Of a DNA stretch of 64,000 bases, positions 7,321 to 15,646 are shown piece by piece (position 1 is the first letter of the stretch; every line of letters begins with the position of its first letter). The translations under genes and the position numbers were made by a program. The stretch comes from an uncultured Dialister sp. (lineage in GTDB: Bacteria > Bacillota > Negativicutes > Veillonellales > Dialisteraceae). The stretch is from positions 9,438 through 73,437 of the forward strand of contig CAKPQG010000011.1 in NCBI GenBank assembly GCA_934178345.1, read 5' to 3'. The notes beneath the pieces are model-generated. The model did not search any database and was not told the DNA's origin. It saw only the letters and a list, made by a program, of their open reading frames with translations.

Positions 7321-8817
7321 ATGAAATATAGAAGTACAAGAAGCAGTGAGACCGTGACCGCACTGGAAGCGCTGGTGAAAGGGCTGGCGAGTGACGGCGG
7401 GCTCTATGTGCCAGCGGCGCTGCCGGCGCCTTTTTTGGCAGCCGATGATCTGATGCATCTTTCCTACGAAGAGCTGGCGGCTTATGTGCTGTCCCATTTC
7501 TTCACCGATATCCCGGAAGAGGATATGAAGAAACTGACGCATGATGCCTACACCGGGACATTCGAGACACCGGAGATCGTGCCGGTGAAGACGATGTCGG
7601 AATCCTTCTCCATGGCAGAGATGTTCCATGGAAGGACCTGTGCATTCAAAGATCTTGCACTCTCCCTCTTCCCGTACCTTCTGGTCTATGCCAAGAAGCA
7701 GCAGAAGGATGAGAGGGAGGTGCTGATCCTGACCGCGACTTCCGGGGATACCGGCAAAGCGGCGCTGGAAGGCTTCCGCGATGTGCCGGGCGTACACATC
7801 ATGGTCTTCTATCCGTCTCACGGTGTCAGCCCGCTGCAGCAGGATCAGATGCAGAAGCAGCTCGGAAATAATGTGAAGGTCGTCGGCATTGAAGGGAATT
7901 TCGATGACGCACAGAGTACGCTGAAAAAAGTATTCGGCAGTGCGCTGCGTGAGAAATCGGCGGAGAAGGGGGTGCTTTTCTCCAGCGCGAACTCCATCAA
8001 TATCGGACGTCTCTTCCCGCAGGTGGTGTACTATGTTTGGATGTGGCTCTCGCTTTTGAAGCAGAACTCCATCGGGCCGAAGGAGACCTTCAATGTCGTC
8101 GTCCCGACTGGCAATTTCGGAAATATCCTTGCGGCGTGGATCGCCAAACAGATCGGTACGCCGATCGGTGAGCTCATCTGCGCCTCCAATGAAAACAAGG
8201 TCCTTGCCGATTTCTTTAAGACAGGTACTTACGATATCAATCGCGACTTCCACCTGACCGAAGCTCCGTCGATGGATATCCTGATTTCTTCGAATTTCGA
8301 GCGCTTCCTGTACTTCATGACCGGCTCGCAGGAAACTGTGGCATCTGACATGCAGGCACTGAAAGATACCGGCATTTACTCTCTTTCGAAAGAGGCCATG
8401 GAAAAGGTCGCCGGCGAGATGAAGGGCGGCTGGGCATCGCCAAAGGCCATGGAAGAAGCGATGACGAATGTTTACGACAAGTATGACTACCTCATGGATC
8501 CGCATACGGCTGTCGCCTATGCGGTCTATGATGAAATGAAGAGAAAGGGAGAGATCCCGCGTCATACCCATACCGTCATTGTCTCTACGGCGCATCCCTA
8601 TAAATTCCCCGGTATCGTGGCAAAGTCGCTCGGCCTTACGCCGAAGGACAATCCGTATGATACCCTTCGTATGATCGCAGAAAAGACAGGCATCGCGATC
8701 CCCAGACAGCTCGGCGAGCTTGAAAACAGAGAGAAACGATTCACAGATGTGGTCGATCGCACGGAAATGGCAGAGTCGATCGAAAGGTATGTGGACGAGA
8801 TTTGTGAGAAGGACTAG
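7321..8817 (+). CDS. thrC: Threonine synthase
   Basis: PLP-dependent conversion of O-phosphohomoserine to threonine, last step of threonine biosynthesis. The PLP lysine is K110 in HGRTCAFKD, preceded by the N-terminal signature SDGGLYVP. The PLP phosphate loop appears as TATSGDTGKAALEGF, and GNFGNILAAW is also conserved. The length of 498 residues fits the long bacterial/yeast class. GGAGGTG lies before the ATG, and a -10-like TACAAT is at 7284-7289 with a poor -35. The TAG stop is the second triplet of a heptanucleotide array that fills the downstream spacer. Confidence 0.96.
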   Translation: MKYRSTRSSETVTALEALVKGLASDGGLYVPAALPAPFLAADDLMHLSYEELAAYVLSHFFTDIPEEDMKKLTHDAYTGTFETPEIVPVKTMSESFSMAEMFHGRTCAFKDLALSLFPYLLVYAKKQQKDEREVLILTATSGDTGKAALEGFRDVPGVHIMVFYPSHGVSPLQQDQMQKQLGNNVKVVGIEGNFDDAQSTLKKVFGSALREKSAEKGVLFSSANSINIGRLFPQVVYYVWMWLSLLKQNSIGPKETFNVVVPTGNFGNILAAWIAKQIGTPIGELICASNENKVLADFFKTGTYDINRDFHLTEAPSMDILISSNFERFLYFMTGSQETVASDMQALKDTGIYSLSKEAMEKVAGEMKGGWASPKAMEEAMTNVYDKYDYLMDPHTAVAYAVYDEMKRKGEIPRHTHTVIVSTAHPYKFPGIVAKSLGLTPKDNPYDTLRMIAEKTGIAIPRQLGELENREKRFTDVVDRTEMAESIERYVDEICEKD

Positions 8818-8939
8818 TGACTAGTGACTGGTGACTGGTGGCTAGTGGCTAGTGGCTAGTGACTGGTGGCTAGTGACTAGTGACTGGTGGCTGGTGACTG
8901 ATGACTGGTGACTAGTGACTAGTCACTGGTAGCTGGGGA
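8814..8939. repeat. Heptanucleotide tandem array, 18 units of CTRGTGR
   Basis: Eighteen consecutive 7-base units (CTAGTGA, CTGGTGA, CTGGTGG, CTAGTGG and single variants) run without spacing. The first unit includes the thrC stop codon. Because 7 is not a multiple of 3 and the units contain TAG and TGA, every forward frame is closed within the array. The same alphabet of units, in shorter runs, occurs at 6870-6915, 14,490-14,515, 17,180-17,225, 17,590-17,660 and 21,155-21,200. Confidence 0.9.
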
Positions 8940-9003
8940 GCAGGAGTGACTGGCGAACAGAAGGGGTGCCATCTTCGGGTATCGCCCTAAGGAAACACTG
9001 ATT

Positions 9004-9167
9004 AAGGAAACACTGATTAAATCGTTGTCAGATTTTACTCTTGAATTTTTATACATGACGAGGAATAGTCTGACGCGAATAGCGAGCTATTTAAGGAAGG
9101 CTATGACGAAGTCATGTATAAAAATTCTTGTAAAATCTGACTCTGCGATTTAATCAGCGTTTCCTTA
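9004..9167. repeat. Palindromic MITE-like element, full copy 1
   Basis: Ends are TAAGGAAACACTGATTAA and its inverse TTAATCAGCGTTTCCTTA. Inside, a second perfect inversion (GAATTTTTATACATGAC / GTCATGTATAAAAATTC, 17 bp) brackets GCGAATAGCGAGCTAT. There is no coding capacity. A partial extra end copy lies immediately upstream (8988-9003). Confidence 0.8.
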
Positions 9168-9315
9168 AATCGTTGTCTGATTTCATTCTTTGCTTTTTAT
9201 GCAGAGCAAGGAATCATCTGATGCGAATAGCGAGCTATGTAAGGAAGATGATGACGAAGCTATGTATAAAAATCCATATGAAATCCGACTCTGCGATTTA
9301 ATCAGCGTTTCCTTA
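9168..9315. repeat. Palindromic MITE-like element, copy 2 in tandem
   Basis: A second copy abuts the first and shares its terminal TTCCTTAAATCG, with the same core GCGAATAGCGAGCTAT and end TTTAATCAGCGTTTCCTTA. Its interior differs from copy 1 at many positions, so this is not a recent duplication of one unit. After it, 9316-9425 holds only a CCCTCC-rich hairpin and the leader of the next gene. Confidence 0.75.
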
Positions 9316-9425
9316 AATAAAAGGGTGTGAAGCGCCACTCCGCTTAGCCCTCCTCTGAGGGAAGGGGGGCGCTTTTGCCAAACCGATAGCAACCAATAAG
9401 AAATAACAAAAAGAGGTCTGATGTT

Positions 9426-10118
9426 ATGATACAAAGAAATGGGGATGAAAGAGCGGAGCGGCGTTTCCGCATCGCGCTCTTTGTAGTGCTGCTGCTCGTG
9501 CTGGTGGGCGTGCACTTGGTGGATCCCTCTTTCTATCCGACGATTTACCAGCTCTCCATGGACGGGGATCTCAAAGGCACCATCGCCTACCTCAAAACCT
9601 TCGGCGTGTATGCGGCCTTCATGAGTTTCTTCATCGATGTCGTGATCAATGTGGTCGGATTCCTTCCTTCCATCTTCATTTCGACCGCAAACGGGCTCAT
9701 TTTCGGGCTCTTCTGGGGGACGATCATTTCATGGCTGGCTGAAACGGTGGGCGTCCTCATCTCCTTCTACATGATGCGCACGCTCTTCCGCGGGATGGCA
9801 AAGCAGGTGATCGCGCAGAGTAAGACGCTGACGAAGCTCGACTCCTATGATTCGTGGCAGGCGATGGCGATCGCGCGTGCGATCCCCTATATGCCGAATG
9901 GCCTTGTCACGGCGGTGGGCGCTCTTTCGAATATGTCCTTCTATCACTACGCGCTGGGCTGTCTCATCGGGAAATTCCCCTCTGTGGCACTCGAAGTCAT
10001 TCTAGGGCATGATGTGGTGAACTTCGGTGATAATTCGCTGCGCCTGACAATCATCATCATCGCTGTCGCTATCATTTATGCGGGTATCTGGTGGTATACG
10101 AAAAAAAGTAAGAAATGA
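9426..10118 (+). CDS. VTT (TVP38/TMEM64, DedA-superfamily) membrane protein
   Basis: Multi-pass inner-membrane protein of the SNARE-associated/VTT family, related to DedA proteins thought to move phospholipids or act in membrane homeostasis. A hydrophobic N-terminal segment (about residues 15-33) precedes the VTT domain. The domain has GLIFGLFWGTIISWLAE (about residue 92) and ARAIPYMPNGLVTAVGAL (about residue 155), where the conserved Arg-Pro-Pro pattern of the family is visible. It ends with a final helix and a basic tail KKSKK. AAGAGGT precedes the ATG. The specific substrate is unknown. It stands alone between repeat regions. Confidence 0.85.
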   Translation: MIQRNGDERAERRFRIALFVVLLLVLVGVHLVDPSFYPTIYQLSMDGDLKGTIAYLKTFGVYAAFMSFFIDVVINVVGFLPSIFISTANGLIFGLFWGTIISWLAETVGVLISFYMMRTLFRGMAKQVIAQSKTLTKLDSYDSWQAMAIARAIPYMPNGLVTAVGALSNMSFYHYALGCLIGKFPSVALEVILGHDVVNFGDNSLRLTIIIIAVAIIYAGIWWYTKKSKK

Positions 10119-10185
10119 TCAGCATTCACGATCGATCAAAAAAGGGGATGTGAAATAACGATCATCTCATTTTCGCGTTCAATCT

Positions 10186-10443
10186 GCCGCGGAGGACTTG
10201 CAGCTCTCATAGGAGTGACCGGGAAACCTTATCCCAGCTGTCTTTCATGCCATAGTCACCCTATCCGCCCCTGCGGGGCACCTTCCCCTAGAGGGGAAGG
10301 CTGCGATACGAGAATACCATCTTCTAAAAAAAGGCGGCGAAGCCGCCACCTGAACCTTGAACCCTGAACCTTGAACCAAATGAAAGCAAAGTAAAAAGGG
10401 GCTGTGAAGAAATGAGGATTCATTTCTTCACAGCCCCTTTTCG
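10186..10443. repeat. Long dispersed repeat E, copy 1 (inverted partner at 24,357-24,571)
   Basis: About 258 bp starting GCCGCGGAGGACTTGCAGC and ending in the metF terminator. The reverse complement recurs downstream of hemW, including the terminator hairpin, the run of GAACCTTGAACC heptamers, a GGCGGCGAAGCCGCC hairpin and TTCATGCCATAGTCACCCTAT. Copy 1 carries an extra ~55-bp CCTTCCCCTAGAGGGGAAGG hairpin block. The rest of the 10,119-10,491 spacer has no gene. Confidence 0.8.
10394..10441 (-). terminator. Bidirectional terminator after metF
   Basis: A perfect 22-bp stem (AAAAGGGGCTGTGAAGAAA... on the + strand) with a GGAT loop and T runs on both sides. It lies 50 bases past the metF stop and can also stop readthrough from the VTT gene. 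Confidence 0.9.
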
Positions 10444-10491
10444 TGCATGGCATGAGAGAACAAGCGGTGTATCCTGATTTTCCGCCAGTCC

Positions 10492-11352
10492 CTAGTCTCC
10501 CACAATATACGGGATGGCGTCGATGTCGTTGACTGGCATGAGATGAGCGCCGGCAGCGTGGATCTCGCGGAGGGCGGTGACGATTTCTTTGGAGATCGCA
10601 AGCCCTGTCTCGCGGCCGCCTGTTTCCATCTGCGAAAGGACTTTCTTTGGGATGGTGATGCCAGGGACTTTGTCATTCAGATAGTTCGCCATCTTGAAAC
10701 TTTTCAGTGGGACGATGCCGAAGAGGATGGGAAGATCCAGGTCTTTCGCACAGGCGAGGAAGTCTTCTGCCTGCTTGATATCATAGATCGGCTGGGTCTG
10801 GACAAACTGAGCGCCCGCTTTTTTCTTGCCCTCGAGGCGTCTGATTTCTGCATCGAGGTCGTCGGTGCCCGGATTTCCTGTGGTACCGATATAGAAATCC
10901 GTAGCCGCTCCCAGGTCGTGGCCTTCGATATCGTGACCGCTGTTCAGGCAGCTGGCGATCTGGATAAGGCCGGTGGAGTCGACTTCAAAGACGCCCTTGG
11001 CATTCGGATGGTCACCGATTTTGGGCGGATCACCGGTGAGGGTGAGGATGTTGTGCACGCCGAGTGCTGCTGCTCCCAAGAGCTCTGCCTGAAGGCCGAT
11101 GACGTTTCTGTCGCGGCAGGTCAGATGGAAGATGGACTCGACCTGGTATTTCTGCTGGATGATGCAGGAGAGGGCGATCGGGCTCATACGCATTTTTGCC
11201 ATGGGGCAGTCGGCGATATTGACAGCGTCGACGTAGGGAGCGACTTTCTGTACCTGTTCTTCTGTGATGGCGGAGGAGGCGCTCTTCGGCGGGTCCAGCT
11301 CGGTGGTGATGGTAAAGATGTGATTCTGGTTTTTCTCTTTTAATGTGGACAT
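10492..11352 (-). CDS. metF: Methylenetetrahydrofolate reductase (MetF family)
   Basis: TIM-barrel flavoprotein that makes 5-methyl-tetrahydrofolate, the methyl donor for MetH. The start is the ATG at 11,352 (MSTLKEKNQ), which follows GGAAAGGA. An upstream in-frame start would add 21 residues drawn from the repeat region. The 286-residue product has TTELDPPKS at the N terminus, CRDRNVIGLQAELLGAAALG in the middle (RDRN motif near residue 85), NILTLTGDPP, and QTQPIYDIKQAEDF. The last two are the folate and flavin loops of the family. Same strand as metH and the MetH-reactivation gene. Confidence 0.9.
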   Translation of the reverse strand: MSTLKEKNQNHIFTITTELDPPKSASSAITEEQVQKVAPYVDAVNIADCPMAKMRMSPIALSCIIQQKYQVESIFHLTCRDRNVIGLQAELLGAAALGVHNILTLTGDPPKIGDHPNAKGVFEVDSTGLIQIASCLNSGHDIEGHDLGAATDFYIGTTGNPGTDDLDAEIRRLEGKKKAGAQFVQTQPIYDIKQAEDFLACAKDLDLPILFGIVPLKSFKMANYLNDKVPGITIPKKVLSQMETGGRETGLAISKEIVTALREIHAAGAHLMPVNDIDAIPYIVGD

Positions 11353-11781
11353 AGATGGATCCTTTCCGTAAAAAGTGATTGGAGATTTAGGGTTCAGGGG
11401 AAGGGGAAGGTTCAACAGGTTCTATAGGTTCAGAAGGTGCAACGGGGGTGGTGGCGGCTTCGCCGCAAGTATATATGAGGCGATGCCCGAAAGCGGCATT
11501 CAAGTCACCGTAGCTAGGGATTAGTAGCTAGGGATTAGGTTTGCGATACGAGAAAACCGCTAGTTTCAAACTTCCGCGGTGCTTAGATCCTTCGACTCAG
11601 TTCTCCTGTTTCAGATGAGCCATTTTTTAACATACGACGTTTTTCTCCGCTCAGGATGACGAAATGCGCCGCACCACCATTTCTCATTTCTAATTCAAGC
11701 GAGGGTTTTATTCATAATCTAGGGACGGCACGCCCAAGAGGCTAACCCTGAACCTTGAACCCGCCAACCTGAACCCGCTAA
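11353..11781. repeat. Repeat-filled spacer between metF and metH
   Basis: No gene. It contains GGTTCAGGG heptamers, a copy of the GGCGGCTTCGCCGC element (11,450-11,510, shared with 17,045-17,175 and 21,087-21,150), GGGATTAGT heptamers, and an isolated GCGCCGCACCACC element end (about 11,670). AACCCTG heptamers follow up to the metH stop. No clear terminator was seen for metH. Confidence 0.65.
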
Positions 11782-14151
11782 TTATTTCCCCATCATACGA
11801 TCGGCTTCTTTGATGGCGGCGATGCCATCTTTGCAGTAGGCATCAGCGCCAATGGAGGCGGCGTAGTCTTTCGTGACGACGGCGCCTCCTGTCAGGATGG
11901 AGACGGCGGGGCATTTTTCTTTGACGAGGGAGACTGTCTTTTCAAGTTCCGGCAGGGTGGTGGTCATGAGGGAGCAGAGGCCGACGAGGTCTGCGTGATG
12001 CTCTTCGATGGCGGAGAGGAAGGCTTTGGGGGCGACGTCCTTGCCGAGGTCGATGACGCGGTAGCCGCTGTTTTCAAGAAGGGCAGAGACAATATTTTTG
12101 CCAAGGTCGTGGATGTCGCCCTGCACGGTGCCGAGGATCAGTGTACCTTTGGCAGCCGTGGCGGTTTCGGGGAGCATTTCCTTGATGACTTTGAATGCGG
12201 CCTGCATGGCTTCGGCGCTCATCATGACCTGCGGGAGGAAGACTTTCCCTGCGCCGTAGCCGTCACCGATTTCTGTCATGGCAGCCGTGAGGCCGCTCTT
12301 GATGATTTCTTCGGAGGAAATCTTGGCTTCGATCGCACGTTTGACGGCACTTGCCGCTTCTTCTTTTTCGCCCTGTTTCACGGCGGCTTTCACCTGTTCG
12401 AGCGGCGGGAGGCCTTGCGCCGGCGTTGCTGGGGCTGCCCCCGTAGGGGCATCCTGCGCTTCCTGAATGAAATGCAGGGCGCCTTTGTCAAAGCCGAGGA
12501 GCAGCTTGGCATTGGTGAAGGCATCCTTCACGCCCTGATCGAGCGGATTCACGATGGGGGCATTCATGCCGCAGGCGAGTGCCATGGTGAGGAAGGCCGC
12601 ATTGATGCGGGGGCGGCAGGGGAGGCCGAAGGAAACATTGCTTGTCCCCATGACGCAGGGGAAGCCGAATTCTTTTTTGTAGAGCTTGATGGTACGCAGG
12701 GTCTCGCTCGCGCCTTTGTCTCCGGAGCCGACGGTGAGGACGAGCGGATCAAGGAGGAAATCTTCCTTGCGAAGCCCGGCGGCGAGGGCTTTCTTTTCCA
12801 GATAGCGAATGATGCGGACGCGCTCTTCGGCGGTCTCCGGCAGATTTCCTTTCTCGATCGGAAGGAGTAGGAGCGCTGCGCCGTAGGTCTTGGCAAGCCG
12901 GAGCATCGCATCTAAGCGTTCTTCGTTCTCCGCATTGGCGGAATTGATGAGCGGGCGGCCCGGATACAGCTTCAGGGCTTTTTCAAGGACTTTCGGGTCG
13001 GTGCTGTCGATGGAGAAGGGGACGGGGCAGAGCATGGAGAGCTGGGAAATCGCTGTCTCCATGAGAGCGACTTGGTCTGCACCGGGGACGCCCATATTCA
13101 CGTCGAGGATGTCAGCGCCCGCATCGACTTCCGCGAGTGCTTCTTTCTTGACGGAGGTGAAGCTGCCGGCCTTCAGGTCTTCTCTCATTTTCTTGCGGCC
13201 GGTCGGATTGATGCGTTCGCCGATTTTGACGGGGGCATAGTCGTCGCCGATGAAGACGGTCTGCGTGCGAGAGGTGAGTGCCGTGAAGGGCGGGATCTTT
13301 TCTTTCGGAGAGATCGTCACATCGCTGAGGGCGAGGACTTCTTCACGGATATGATCCGGCGTCGTGCCGCAGCAGCCGCCTAGGAAGGATACGCCGGCCT
13401 TGGCAAATTCCGGTGCCCAGCTGCCGAAGTCTTTCGGCGTGAGAGGGAAATGGGTTTCGCCATTTTCCAGCACCGGCATGCCGGCATTCGGCTGGATGAT
13501 GATGGGCTTATTCGTGTAGGGGACCATCTGTCTCGCGGCTTCGAGCAGCTTTTCCGGACCGACGGAGCAGTTGGCTCCGATGATATCTGCGCCCATGGCA
13601 TCGAGAAGAATGACGGCGGCTTTCGGATCCGTGCCAGTAATGGTGCGTCCGTCTTCTGCGTATGTCATCTGGCAGATGACAGGAAGGTCGCAGGCTGTCT
13701 TAGCAGCGATGAGGGCGGCTTTCATTTCCTGAATGTCGATGATGGTCTCGATGATGAGGCAGTCTGCTCCGGCACTGGCAAGTGCTTTCGCCAGACGGTA
13801 GTAGTTCTCGCAGGTCTCATCGAAGGAAAGATCGCCTAGGGGGGAGATGAATTTCCCTGTCGGGCCCATATCACCGGCGATCTTTACACGGTCTCCGCAG
13901 GCGGTACGCACATTTCGCACAGCGGCTTCGCAGATGGCTTCCACCTTATCCGCAAGATCATAGTCTGCGAGCTTGATGGGGGAGGTACCGAAGGTATTTG
14001 TCGTGATATAGTTACTTCCTGCATCTGCGTACTCCTTGTGGATACGCTGTACGATGTCAGGGTGGGTGATATTGTAGTAGTCAGGGCAGTCTCCTGTCGA
14101 GAGACCGTAACGCTGCAGCATGGTACCCATGCCGCCGTCAAAAAAGATCAT
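11782..14151 (-). CDS. metH: Cobalamin-dependent methionine synthase lacking the reactivation domain
   Basis: Transfers methyl from methyl-tetrahydrofolate through cobalamin to homocysteine. The domain order is homocysteine methyltransferase (residues 1-285, with the zinc ligands in GGCCGTTPDHI), pterin-binding domain (about 310-560, GERINPTGRKK), a Pro/Ala-rich linker, the cobalamin cap (about 590-660), and the B12 domain with the base-off signature DIHDLGKNIV near residue 670. At 789 residues it stops after the B12 domain; the AdoMet-binding reactivation domain of long MetH (about 1,200 residues) is absent. A separate gene at 14,519 supplies that domain. AAAGGAG precedes the ATG. Confidence 0.95.
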   Translation of the reverse strand: MIFFDGGMGTMLQRYGLSTGDCPDYYNITHPDIVQRIHKEYADAGSNYITTNTFGTSPIKLADYDLADKVEAICEAAVRNVRTACGDRVKIAGDMGPTGKFISPLGDLSFDETCENYYRLAKALASAGADCLIIETIIDIQEMKAALIAAKTACDLPVICQMTYAEDGRTITGTDPKAAVILLDAMGADIIGANCSVGPEKLLEAARQMVPYTNKPIIIQPNAGMPVLENGETHFPLTPKDFGSWAPEFAKAGVSFLGGCCGTTPDHIREEVLALSDVTISPKEKIPPFTALTSRTQTVFIGDDYAPVKIGERINPTGRKKMREDLKAGSFTSVKKEALAEVDAGADILDVNMGVPGADQVALMETAISQLSMLCPVPFSIDSTDPKVLEKALKLYPGRPLINSANAENEERLDAMLRLAKTYGAALLLLPIEKGNLPETAEERVRIIRYLEKKALAAGLRKEDFLLDPLVLTVGSGDKGASETLRTIKLYKKEFGFPCVMGTSNVSFGLPCRPRINAAFLTMALACGMNAPIVNPLDQGVKDAFTNAKLLLGFDKGALHFIQEAQDAPTGAAPATPAQGLPPLEQVKAAVKQGEKEEAASAVKRAIEAKISSEEIIKSGLTAAMTEIGDGYGAGKVFLPQVMMSAEAMQAAFKVIKEMLPETATAAKGTLILGTVQGDIHDLGKNIVSALLENSGYRVIDLGKDVAPKAFLSAIEEHHADLVGLCSLMTTTLPELEKTVSLVKEKCPAVSILTGGAVVTKDYAASIGADAYCKDGIAAIKEADRMMGK

Positions 14152-14518
14152 AGTGGTTCTCCTTTGTTCTTATTATTGTATTATATATAATTCATTATTA
14201 TAGCGTAGGGGAAAAGAAGTGGCCAGGGAATAGGGATTAGAGACTAGGAGACTGAGAGACATCAGACTCTCTCGTACATCATTTCGTGCGAAGCGAGAAA
14301 TCTTTTTCCTTTGCGGCCCAGCGGTCAATGATAGGAAAGTCCAAACGGGAAACCTGCTATCAGGAGCCTTTCGGGGATCGTATCATATGGATTTGTGGCG
14401 AAAGCGTCACCACCATTTTTCATTTCTCATTTCATTTCGTAGCGCTTCCGAATTATGATGCGCCGTCTCCCTGAACAGCGAATCCTAATCCCTAGTCACC
14501 AGTCACCAGTCACCTATA
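14152..14518. other. Spacer upstream of metH, no gene seen
   Basis: On the minus strand a TATAAT-like hexamer (14,198-14,203) lies about 50 bases before metH but its -35 is poor. The rest contains heptamer runs (GGGATTAG, GTCACCA) and an unrecognised unique stretch (about 14,290-14,400). No coding or RNA feature is supported. The GTCACCA heptamers end 4 bases from the stop codon of the next gene. Confidence 0.5.
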
Positions 14519-15184
14519 TTATAGATTTCGGAATGGACAGCTCATGAGTCCGCATGCCCGGCATTTCGCCGGAGCGGGGCGGGCGCTGCATTCGGAGATT
14601 CCGATGATGGCGGAGACGGATTTCCTCGGGAAAAGCATGGCGTGGTCGGTCACATGGATACCGATCGTTTCTGCACCGATCGCGCGGCAGAAATCAGGCT
14701 GCTGCGTGACAGGCCAGTCCCCGTAGCCGGGGGAGAAGCGCCAGACGGTATGCTGTCCGCTTCGCGCGGCCTCTCTTTGGATCAGGGCGTCGACCTGATC
14801 GGCGAGGTGCTCGACGGCAGCGGTCGCAGCGGCGTCGAGGAGAAGCCCCTGCAGGTACTCACCGTTCTTAAAGTGCTCGCCGGATGCTTTTTCGATTTCT
14901 TCGCCCACTGTGACAGCGAGCACGCCGACGGACCAGGCATGGGAAAGGTGCCTCAAGATCGAGCGGCCGGTAAGGGTCAGCGGATGCGCTCCGCCGATGG
15001 TCCCCTTTTCCGGATCGTAGGGGAGGATCTGCCAGATGCCTCTTGGCTCGGCGAGGGCAAGCGCTTCCCTTATGGCGCTGTCGATGGCGTCCTGCGGAAA
15101 TTCTTTCACCTTCGGAGACAGTCCCGCATAGCGCATCATTTCTTTTTGATCAATCTGGAACAAGGTTCCGTTAAATAGTGGCAT
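14519..15184 (-). CDS. Stand-alone MetH reactivation (AdoMet-binding) domain protein
   Basis: Resembles the vitamin-B12-dependent methionine synthase activation domain, which uses AdoMet and an electron donor to restore oxidised cob(II)alamin on MetH. The start at 15,184 follows AAAGGAG; an upstream in-frame start would translate the T-box terminator. The 221-residue product has the family segments GRSILRHLSHAWSVGVLAVT (near residue 80) and RFSPGYGDWPVTQQPDF (near 150). The C terminus carries a cysteine cluster (ECSARPAPAKCRACGLMSC) that is not part of the E. coli MetH domain and could bind a metal or iron-sulfur centre. Its separation from metH and the T-box in front suggest methionine-responsive expression. 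Confidence 0.88.
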   Translation of the reverse strand: MPLFNGTLFQIDQKEMMRYAGLSPKVKEFPQDAIDSAIREALALAEPRGIWQILPYDPEKGTIGGAHPLTLTGRSILRHLSHAWSVGVLAVTVGEEIEKASGEHFKNGEYLQGLLLDAAATAAVEHLADQVDALIQREAARSGQHTVWRFSPGYGDWPVTQQPDFCRAIGAETIGIHVTDHAMLFPRKSVSAIIGISECSARPAPAKCRACGLMSCPFRNL

Positions 15185-15222
15185 AGGGGCTCCTTTGGAA
15201 ATATGAAAAACGGAAAAAGCAA

Positions 15223-15490
15223 TAAAAAAATCCTTCATCCCCAAGGGACGAAAGATTCGTGGTACCACCCAATTTCACTCATGCATCACTGCATGGGTCT
15301 TCACAGGTACGCCGGCAAAGCCTTGATACCCTCGCGCTGTATCGGGCGTCCCCGGGATGCTTCATGATTCAGCCTTCCTGGCTCGGAGTCCATCTTCTGC
15401 AGATATCTCAATGCTTCTTTTCACCATCCGAAGCTCTCTTTCAATGCCGTCTCTGCGTACTCTTCTCTTCATTGCCACTGTGTAATTGTA
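15223..15490 (-). promoter_or_regulatory. T-box leader, probable methionine (AUG) specifier
   Basis: The minus-strand transcript contains the T-box core TGGGTGGTACCACG (15,271-15,258), an AGAGA bulge, a distal loop with GGATGGTG, and an AGTAC S-turn side. It ends with a terminator stem (ATCTTTCGTCCC / GGGATGAAGGAT) and seven Ts just before the gene. By analogy with glyQS spacing (five bases, codon, one purine, then the basal helix), the specifier reads AUG at 15,393-15,391. Methionine fits the downstream gene. An offset of one base would give GAU or UGG, so this rests on my hand folding. Confidence 0.88.
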
Positions 15491-15494
15491 TGTA

Positions 15495-15523
15495 ACTATA
15501 GCATATGAGCGGGGGAGTGTCAA
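15495..15523 (-). promoter_or_regulatory. Promoter of the Met T-box transcript
   Basis: On the minus strand TTGACA (15,523-15,518), a 17-base spacer and TATAGT (15,500-15,495). The same TTGACA/TATAGT pair drives the Trp T-box at 17,689. Confidence 0.85.
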
Positions 15524-15646
15524 ATGAAGGAGACGGCATTAAAAAGCGTCTTGCCTCGGGTTTTCCTCTTTTTGTCCTTCTTCTCTTGCTTTTTTTCATA
15601 CGGGCATTAGAATTTAAAGAAAAGCTATATATAAGAGGTCTTTATT

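Noticed and set aside
7300..8595. Long minus-strand open frame opposite thrC
   Set aside because: Same reason: low-complexity His/Arg composition and no initiation signal.
8814..8939. Possible CRISPR-like array
   Set aside because: The units are contiguous 7-mers with no unique spacers and no cas genes nearby.
14290..14400. Unique stretch upstream of metH as a small gene or RNA
   Set aside because: No ribosome binding site, no long pairing and no terminator; left undescribed.
10492..15184. SAM or cobalamin riboswitch for the methionine genes
   Set aside because: I looked for the B12-box and SAM-I core patterns upstream of metF, metH and the reactivase and saw none; only the T-box is supported.
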